18,934 nt of DNA. Origin: Rhodobiaceae bacterium (lineage in GTDB: Bacteria > Pseudomonadota > Alphaproteobacteria > Micropepsales > Micropepsaceae). The stretch is from positions 1 through 18,934 of the forward strand of contig VFKO01000137.1 of assembly GCA_009885515.1 (NCBI GenBank). The letters run 5' to 3'. A program made the position numbers and the translations under genes. The notes beneath the pieces are model-generated. The model saw only the letters and a list, made by a program, of their open reading frames with translations. It was not told where the DNA came from and did not search any database. Below are positions 14,249 to 18,934 of the stretch, one piece after another (the first letter of the stretch is position 1; the number at the start of each line of letters is the position of its first letter).

Positions 14249-15495
14249 TCCGGCATGATCTCGCGCGCCATCATGTCTTCAACACTTAGCCGTGGTCGTG
14301 TGACCGCAAAATGGCGGCCTCGTACCAGGACTTCCGGTACCAAGGCTCTCGCATTGTAACTGGAAGCCTGTACCGCGCCATAGGCACCGGCTGAAAGTAT
14401 GGCTACCAAATCGCCTGCCGCGATGGGGGGCAATTCACGATCTCGTGCGAACAAATCCGCGCTTTCGCAGACGGGGCCAACCACGTCATAAACCCTACGT
14501 TGCGAATCTCTTGCTTCGATGACCGGAACAATGTCGTGCCGGGCGTCGTACATCGCAGGGCGGATCAGATCATTCATTCCCGCATCAAGGATGATGAATC
14601 TTCGCTCATCTCCAGATTTGACGTACGTCACGCGTGAAATGAGCACTCCCGCATTCGCGGTAATCAGGCGCCCGGGTTCAACAATAAGCTGAGCCTGAAG
14701 GTCACCAACTGCGTCCCTAACGACGTCGCCATAGGCATCGGGCAGGGGCGGGGCATCTTCCAGCGCATAAGGCACGCCCAGTCCACCGCCTAGGTCGATA
14801 CGCGAAATTTTATGACCAGCTGCCCTCAAAGCGCCGACAAGCTCTGCAACTTTTGCAAAAGCCTCACGAAACGGGCCAAGCTCGGTGATCTGACTACCGA
14901 TGTGCACGGCAACGCCCACGACCTCGATTCCCGAAAGTAAAGCGGCGCGTGCATAAGCATCTTTCGCCCGATCCCATCCGATACCAAATTTATTCTCAGC
15001 TTTGCCGGTCGAGATTTTCGCGTGCGTGCGCGCATCGACATCTGGATTCACGCGTATCGAAACCGCAGCCCGCTGCGACTTCGACAGCGCGACCTCGTTC
15101 AGGACTTCAAGCTCTTCCTCACTCTCGACATTGAACTGAAAAATACCGGCAACAAGCGCCTGCGCCATTTCTTCACGCGTTTTGCCGACGCCGGAAAAGA
15201 CAATCTTTGAAGCAGGGATCCCTGCCGCAAGCGCACGTTTCAGTTCACCAGCCGAAACAATATCCGCACCCGCGCCAAGCCGTGCCAAGGTCCTGATAAC
15301 CGCCAGATTGCCATTAGCCTTCACCGCATACGCGATCAAAGTACCCTTCGGCAACGCCGCCTCAAACACTCGAAAGTGCCGCTCAAGCGTCGCCGACGAA
15401 TAACAATAAAGTGGCGTGCCCACCGCGGAAGCAATCTCGCCGATAGCGACATCCTCAGCGTGCAATTCGCCATTTCGGTAACTGAAATGGTTCAC
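14236..15495 (-). CDS. lysA: Diaminopimelate decarboxylase LysA
   Basis: Decarboxylates meso-diaminopimelate to L-lysine, a PLP fold-III enzyme. The 419 residues are a normal length. Motifs: Schiff-base Lys59 in AYAVKANGN, HIGSQI (about residue 198), the phosphate-binding IDLGGGLGVPY, VEPGRLITANAG, and GPVCESADLF, where the Cys enters the neighbouring subunit's active site. The GTG start at 15495 gives MNHFSYRNGEL, the common N-terminus MxHFxYRxGxL. It is the third gene of argH-lptM-lysA, separated from lptM by 46 bp, and the TIGR02302 gene follows with an overlap. Lysine and arginine synthesis genes share this transcript only by position. No leader peptide or lysine riboswitch is visible. 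Confidence 0.96.
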   Translation of the reverse strand: MNHFSYRNGELHAEDVAIGEIASAVGTPLYCYSSATLERHFRVFEAALPKGTLIAYAVKANGNLAVIRTLARLGAGADIVSAGELKRALAAGIPASKIVFSGVGKTREEMAQALVAGIFQFNVESEEELEVLNEVALSKSQRAAVSIRVNPDVDARTHAKISTGKAENKFGIGWDRAKDAYARAALLSGIEVVGVAVHIGSQITELGPFREAFAKVAELVGALRAAGHKISRIDLGGGLGVPYALEDAPPLPDAYGDVVRDAVGDLQAQLIVEPGRLITANAGVLISRVTYVKSGDERRFIILDAGMNDLIRPAMYDARHDIVPVIEARDSQRRVYDVVGPVCESADLFARDRELPPIAAGDLVAILSAGAYGAVQASSYNARALVPEVLVRGRHFAVTRPRLSVEDMMAREIMPEWLH

Positions 15496-15541
15496 GCCCG
15501 ATGCTCGTCAAGAGTTTCGGCGTGACCAAATATATTTGTAT
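15496..15541. repeat. lptM-lysA gap with 12-bp AT-rich palindrome
   Basis: The 46-bp gap contains a perfect palindrome CAAATATATTTG at 15527-15538, just after the lptM stop. There is no T-tract and the stem is A/T-only, so it is not a convincing terminator. It may be an operator or part of a weak internal lysA promoter, or be without function. Confidence 0.25.
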
Positions 15542-15655
15542 TCAACGCTGCAACGCCACAGACGGCTTCGGTGGTTCAAGGGGACCCTTTTTCCCGCAGG
15601 CCGAAACACCAAGCCCGGCGACAAGCGCCGCGACAACCAACAAACGCATGATCAT
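15542..15655 (-). CDS. lptM: LptM-like small lipoprotein
   Basis: Tiny gene encoding 37 residues. The protein starts MIMRLLVVAALVAGLG and has a lipobox VSAC with the lipidated cysteine at position 20. The family hallmark follows directly, CGKKGPLEPPKP. LptM (formerly YifL) of E. coli helps LptD form its native disulfides during outer-membrane LPS transporter assembly. The CG(x)KGPL motif right after the lipid anchor is the recognisable core. The ATG overlaps the argH stop by four bases (ATGA), so it is coupled to argH. A second ATG two codons downstream is also possible. lysA follows. The adjacency of this small lipoprotein gene to lysA is widespread in Proteobacteria, which adds support. The role in this organism is inferred from the family. 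Confidence 0.85.
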   Translation of the reverse strand: MIMRLLVVAALVAGLGVSACGKKGPLEPPKPSVALQR

Positions 15656-17034
15656 TTAAGCCGCTCCTGCCAATACCCGATCTGTTCGCGGACGCGCGTG
15701 GGTGCTGTGCCACCAAAACTTAACCGGCTGGCAACCGACGCGTCCAAACCCAATACCGACTGTATATCGGCGGTGATGCCCGGCTCAACTGTTTGCATCT
15801 CGCTGAGCGGTAAGTCCAAAAGCCCGCATTTGCGCGCCTCAGCAAGGGCGACGATGCGTCCGGTGATGTGGTGGGCCTCGCGGAATGGCTTTTTCAGCAC
15901 CCGCACGATCCAATCGGCGAGGTCTGTTGCCGTCGAAAACGCGTCGCCGGCGGCATGACGCATCGCGGGTTCATTGATCTGCATATCGTCAACCATGCCA
16001 GTCATGGCGGCCAACGCCAGTTCACAGGAATCCGCCGCATCAAAAACCGCTTCCTTGTCTTCCTGCATGTCCTTGGCATAGCTCAACGGCAAGGCTTTCA
16101 TGACACCCAACAGCGTCACCAGCGAACCTGTCACACGGGCACACTTTGCCCGCACCAGTTCTGCGGCATCAGGGTTGCGCTTTTGTGGCATGATCGACGA
16201 TCCTGTCGAGAACGCATCGGACAACCGTATGAAGCGGAATTGCGGCGAGCTCCACAGCACGATCTCCTCCGCCAGCCTGGACAGATGTGTTGTCATAATG
16301 GAGCACGCGCTCAAGTACTCGAGTGCAAAGTCACGCGCTGAGACGCCGTCGAGAGAATTGCGCATCGCGCCTGAAAATCCAAGCTCGAGTGCGGTCTGTT
16401 CGCGGTCGATGGGAAACGACGTTCCGGCCAACGCGGCTGCACCCAGGGGGCATTCGTTCGTACAGGCGCGCGCAGAAGCAAACCGCGCCCTGTCTCGGGC
16501 CGCCATTTCGACATAAGCAAGCAAGTGGTGTCCGAGCGTCACGGGTTGTGCTGATTGCAAATGCGTAAACCCCGGCATGACAGTACCAGCGTGAGCCGCC
16601 GCTTTCGCAATGAGGTTCACTTGGAAGGCTCTGAGCCCTTGGCTCATCCTGTCAATTGAGTCACGTACCCAGAGTCTGAAATCGGTTGCAACTTGATCAT
16701 TCCGCGAGCGCGCCGTGTGCAACCGCCCCGCCGCTTCGCCGATCAAATCGGTTAGCCGCGCCTCGATATTCATGTGAATATCTTCCAGATCACGCGAAAA
16801 TACAAATTTCCCGTGGTCAATTTCCGTCCTGATCTGGTCGAGGCCGTGCCCAATGGCGTCCGCGTCAGACTGTGCAATAATGCCGCGATGCGCCAACATG
16901 CGCGCGTGCGCTTTCGAAGCGGCGATATCTTGGGCATAAAGGCGCCGGTCGAAATCGATGGAGGCGTTGATCTCCTTCATAATATCAGCGGGACCCTGGG
17001 CGAACCGTCCGCCCCACATTTCGTTCGTTGTCAT
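15652..17034 (-). CDS. argH: Argininosuccinate lyase ArgH
   Basis: Cleaves argininosuccinate to arginine and fumarate, the last step of arginine synthesis. From the ATG at 17034 it has 460 residues, a normal length for the fumarase/aspartase superfamily. Conserved blocks: MWGGRF at the N-terminus, the RLHTARSRNDQVATDFRLW region (about 104-122), GFTHLQSAQPVTLGHH with His158, and the flexible catalytic loop GSSIMPQKRNPD (278-289) carrying the catalytic Ser. LPLSYAKDMQEDKE follows, as in other ArgH. The frame reaches a TTG at 17052, but the ATG at 17034 fits the family better, with a further ATG at 17019 (MWGGRF). It diverges from tlpA with only 33 bp between starts and overlaps lptM by four bases. 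Confidence 0.96.
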   Translation of the reverse strand: MTTNEMWGGRFAQGPADIMKEINASIDFDRRLYAQDIAASKAHARMLAHRGIIAQSDADAIGHGLDQIRTEIDHGKFVFSRDLEDIHMNIEARLTDLIGEAAGRLHTARSRNDQVATDFRLWVRDSIDRMSQGLRAFQVNLIAKAAAHAGTVMPGFTHLQSAQPVTLGHHLLAYVEMAARDRARFASARACTNECPLGAAALAGTSFPIDREQTALELGFSGAMRNSLDGVSARDFALEYLSACSIMTTHLSRLAEEIVLWSSPQFRFIRLSDAFSTGSSIMPQKRNPDAAELVRAKCARVTGSLVTLLGVMKALPLSYAKDMQEDKEAVFDAADSCELALAAMTGMVDDMQINEPAMRHAAGDAFSTATDLADWIVRVLKKPFREAHHITGRIVALAEARKCGLLDLPLSEMQTVEPGITADIQSVLGLDASVASRLSFGGTAPTRVREQIGYWQERLK

Positions 17035-17067
17035 TGTGCGTCGAGAGTCCAAAATAGAGAACCAGGA

Positions 17068-17649
17068 ATGACTTCAAGCTGGCGTGTAGTGGTGATTGTC
17101 TTGACCGGTGCCGTTGTGGCGGCCGCAGGCTTTGCTGTCTACACGATGTTGACCGTTGAAGACCAGTCTACCCGCCCAAAACTGTCCGGCATGGAGAATT
17201 TTATTCCAGGCCGTGAGTTTAAACCTGTCCCCCCGGTTCAATTTCTGGACGAGCAGGGAAATCAGGTGTCCCTCGAAAGGTTTCGCGGCAATATCGTCGT
17301 GCTTAACCTTTGGGCGACATGGTGCACGCCCTGCCTTGCCGAAATGCCGATGCTCGACCGCTTGCAACAGCAACTGAAAGGTGTGGGCGTGGTTGTCATT
17401 GCACTCAGCATCGACCGTGATGGCTCAACGGTCGTTCGCGAATTCTTCAACCGCAATGGCATCAGGCATCTCGCGGTGTACGTTGACCCAACCATGCGCG
17501 CCCAGTCCACGCTCACGACCTTCGGCCTCCCGACGACCATCTTGATCGACAAGCAAGGCCGTGAGCGAGGCCGTCTCGTCGGCCCCGCCGAGTGGGATGA
17601 CGCGAGCGCCGCCGATTTGGTATTGAGCGCAAACGCACCGGTGCCCTAG
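17068..17649 (+). CDS. tlpA: TlpA-like membrane-anchored thiol:disulfide oxidoreductase
   Basis: Periplasm-facing thioredoxin-fold reductant, 193 residues. In Bradyrhizobium, TlpA reduces the copper-site cysteines of cytochrome oxidase CoxB and ScoI. A short N-terminal anchor (about residues 6-28) precedes the thioredoxin domain, with VLNLWATWCTPCLAEMPML giving active-site C86-T-P-C89. A cis-Pro motif TFGLPTTILIDKQG lies near the end. The frame is open upstream to 16774, but that overlaps argH. The ATG at 17068 is chosen because it begins the anchor, and GAGA 7 nt upstream may serve the ribosome. It diverges from argH, an arrangement I recall for other rhizobia-like genomes. The exact client (oxidase or c-type cytochrome maturation) cannot be decided here. 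Confidence 0.9.
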   Translation: MTSSWRVVVIVLTGAVVAAAGFAVYTMLTVEDQSTRPKLSGMENFIPGREFKPVPPVQFLDEQGNQVSLERFRGNIVVLNLWATWCTPCLAEMPMLDRLQQQLKGVGVVVIALSIDRDGSTVVREFFNRNGIRHLAVYVDPTMRAQSTLTTFGLPTTILIDKQGRERGRLVGPAEWDDASAADLVLSANAPVP

Positions 17650-17660
17650 ACACCCCCCTG

Positions 17661-18809
17661 CTAAACACCCATCGCCGCGTCAAGTGTCGTCCACATTGTG
17701 GTGCAGTCAACGACTTGACCAGTTGCCAATGCCTTATCGATCGCCATGACAGTCATCCCTGCCTCAATCGCGTGATAGGCGGAAACAGGAAAAGCCGCAT
17801 TTCCCGTGAGGGCAGCGATCAAATCAAGCGCCATCGCCACATCGGCGCCGTTGTGGTCGATCTCCGACACATCATACTGGCGCCGGACCGGTGGACTAAG
17901 ATCGAGGCTCCGTCGCCACATAACGGTGTTGCGCACCAGATCCGCAATCAGGGTGCCTTGTGTACCTGCAATATACCAGCGCCGCTCCCGTAGCGCCGTT
18001 GAACTGTTGGAATGAAACGATAGCTGCACGCCATTGGCATACTGAACCAAAGCGGTTTGGTGGTCTGTGACATCGGACGCTGACCGAAATGCATCGCCTG
18101 TAGCAGCCCATCCGCCAGGCCAAGACTCATATGCGGCCTCGCCATTCGAGTAGGATCGTGCCGGGGGTTCGCGGTCTGGCCGGAAGATGCCGCGCCCGCC
18201 AAAACTCATCACTTTCTCAGCTCTCGCCCCGGCAATCTCGCCCAAAATGTCGAAGTCGTGGCACACCTTGTCGAGCAGGAACGAGCCGCCCCATTCACGC
18301 TTGCGCCGCCAATTGCGGGCAAGATAGGCCCCATGCTCAGGCGGCAGATGTTCGGTCGCATCAATCGACACGATCTGGCCCAGATGGCCCTCGCGAATAA
18401 TCGACAAAATCTCGCGCACGATCGGCGCTGATCGCAACACCAGTCCCACATAAAGATCCGGCGTTGCTTCCCGGCTCAGCCGTTGCGCAAGCGAATAAGA
18501 CTCGCTCTCGGTTCGTACAATTGGCTTTTCAACAAACACCGGGGTCTGCCCGTACAGCGCCAACATCAAATGCTCGGCATGCAAATGATTGGGCGATCCG
18601 ATGAGAACAAGATCGCGCCCTCCCGACATCACGGCTTGTTCAACGCTTGGAAAGGCCTTGCCTGGGTGAATGCCTTCCTTGACCAAACGGTCCAGGCCAA
18701 CCGGGGAGGGGTCAAAATAGCCATCGACACTGAACCGCGCGCCAGCCGCCTTCAGTACCGAAAGCACCGCGCCCATCCGTTGACCTAAACCAATAATGGC
18801 AAAACGCAT
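17661..18809 (-). CDS. Gfo/Idh/MocA family NAD(P)-dependent oxidoreductase
   Basis: About 382 residues. The N-terminal Rossmann fold shows FAIIGLGQRMGAVL (glycine motif at residues 7-13). VLIGSPNHLHAEHLMLAL (about 68-85) follows, then the family catalytic motif VEKP with Lys95 and a likely active-site LLDKVCHDFDIL containing a His-Asp pair. Family members oxidise or reduce sugars, inositols and related polyols. The substrate of this one is not evident. The start is ATG at 18809 (MRFAIIG). A GTG at 18821 would overlap the stop of the preceding VOC gene (GTGA) and suggests the two are co-transcribed. It converges on tlpA with an 11-bp gap. Confidence 0.88.
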   Translation of the reverse strand: MRFAIIGLGQRMGAVLSVLKAAGARFSVDGYFDPSPVGLDRLVKEGIHPGKAFPSVEQAVMSGGRDLVLIGSPNHLHAEHLMLALYGQTPVFVEKPIVRTESESYSLAQRLSREATPDLYVGLVLRSAPIVREILSIIREGHLGQIVSIDATEHLPPEHGAYLARNWRRKREWGGSFLLDKVCHDFDILGEIAGARAEKVMSFGGRGIFRPDREPPARSYSNGEAAYESWPGGWAATGDAFRSASDVTDHQTALVQYANGVQLSFHSNSSTALRERRWYIAGTQGTLIADLVRNTVMWRRSLDLSPPVRRQYDVSEIDHNGADVAMALDLIAALTGNAAFPVSAYHAIEAGMTVMAIDKALATGQVVDCTTMWTTLDAAMGV

Positions 18810-18817
18810 GATCTGAA

Positions 18818-18934
18818 TCACATGTTCAAGCGTGGGCAGCCAACACGTAGCAGATTGCCATTGACGTCGATCAGCACGAACTCCGGAACGCCCCAGGGTT
18901 TCTGCTCAATCGGCATCAACTTTCCAACGCCGGC
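18818..18934 (-). CDS. VOC (glyoxalase/bleomycin-resistance-like) protein, C-terminal end only
   Basis: Only the last 38 residues are in the window. The translated end, KPWGVPEFVLIDVNGNLLRVG, is the typical closing strand of vicinal-oxygen-chelate proteins, where the Glu in (R/P)EF is usually a metal or glutathione-site ligand. It may be a glyoxalase, dioxygenase or antibiotic-binding protein, and the N-terminal part needed to decide lies beyond the edge. It precedes the Gfo/Idh/MocA gene with a probable overlap. Confidence 0.7.
   Translation of the reverse strand, partial: AGVGKLMPIEQKPWGVPEFVLIDVNGNLLRVGCPRLNM

Noticed and set aside
16774..17067. Longer tlpA frame
   Set aside because: It is antisense to argH and has no signal or thioredoxin features. 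The membrane anchor starts at ATG 17068.
1..18934. Mobile element, CRISPR, toxin-antitoxin or defence system
   Set aside because: All sizeable frames resolve to housekeeping or conserved alphaproteobacterial genes. No direct-repeat arrays, transposase or integrase motifs, or att-like repeats were seen.

Overview
This window looks like ordinary, densely packed chromosome from an alphaproteobacterium, probably of the Hyphomicrobiales/Rhodospirillales type. The evidence is gene content and order: CpdR next to hpt, a TIGR02302-type protein, DUF2125, a cobalamin-dependent ribonucleotide reductase, ftsEX with plsC, and argH-lptM-lysA. A genus cannot be named from the sequence alone. Nearly every base is coding. 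No gap exceeds 135 bp, and I see no tRNA, rRNA, CRISPR array, insertion sequence or phage gene.

Left part (1-3818): metX (5' part only, leftward) diverges from a hisC-tyrA pair (rightward, ATGA overlap), giving methionine and tyrosine/phenylalanine/histidine biosynthesis. A DUF2125 membrane-anchored protein converges on tyrA. Middle-left (3843-9946, all leftward): ftsE, ftsX, a GmhB-like HAD phosphatase, a YdcF/DUF218 protein and plsC form a tightly overlapping cell-division and envelope operon. They are followed by nrdJ, which has its own leader with a LexA-type SOS box and is followed by DUF2125.

Middle (10056-14248): running right, a zinc-ribbon/DUF3426 membrane protein (broken by a -1 frameshift in this sequence), hpt and cpdR. 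CpdR runs tail-to-tail, with an 18-bp overlap, into a large TIGR02302/DUF4175 membrane protein. Right part (14236-17052, leftward): argH, the tiny lipoprotein gene lptM and lysA, with the TIGR02302 gene downstream. tlpA diverges from argH. A Gfo/Idh/MocA oxidoreductase and the 3' end of a VOC (glyoxalase-like) gene close the window.

I found no convincing new multi-gene system. The points most worth checking are: (i) the GTTC-N7-GTTC LexA box in the nrdJ leader, which implies damage control of a cobalamin-dependent reductase; (ii) the frameshift near 10583 in the DUF3426 gene; (iii) a CpdR with a substituted Mg2+-pocket Asp; (iv) a GmhB-like phosphatase without the zinc ligands, translationally coupled to ftsX. 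Non-ATG starts and 4-nt stop/start overlaps are common, suggesting heavy use of translational coupling.
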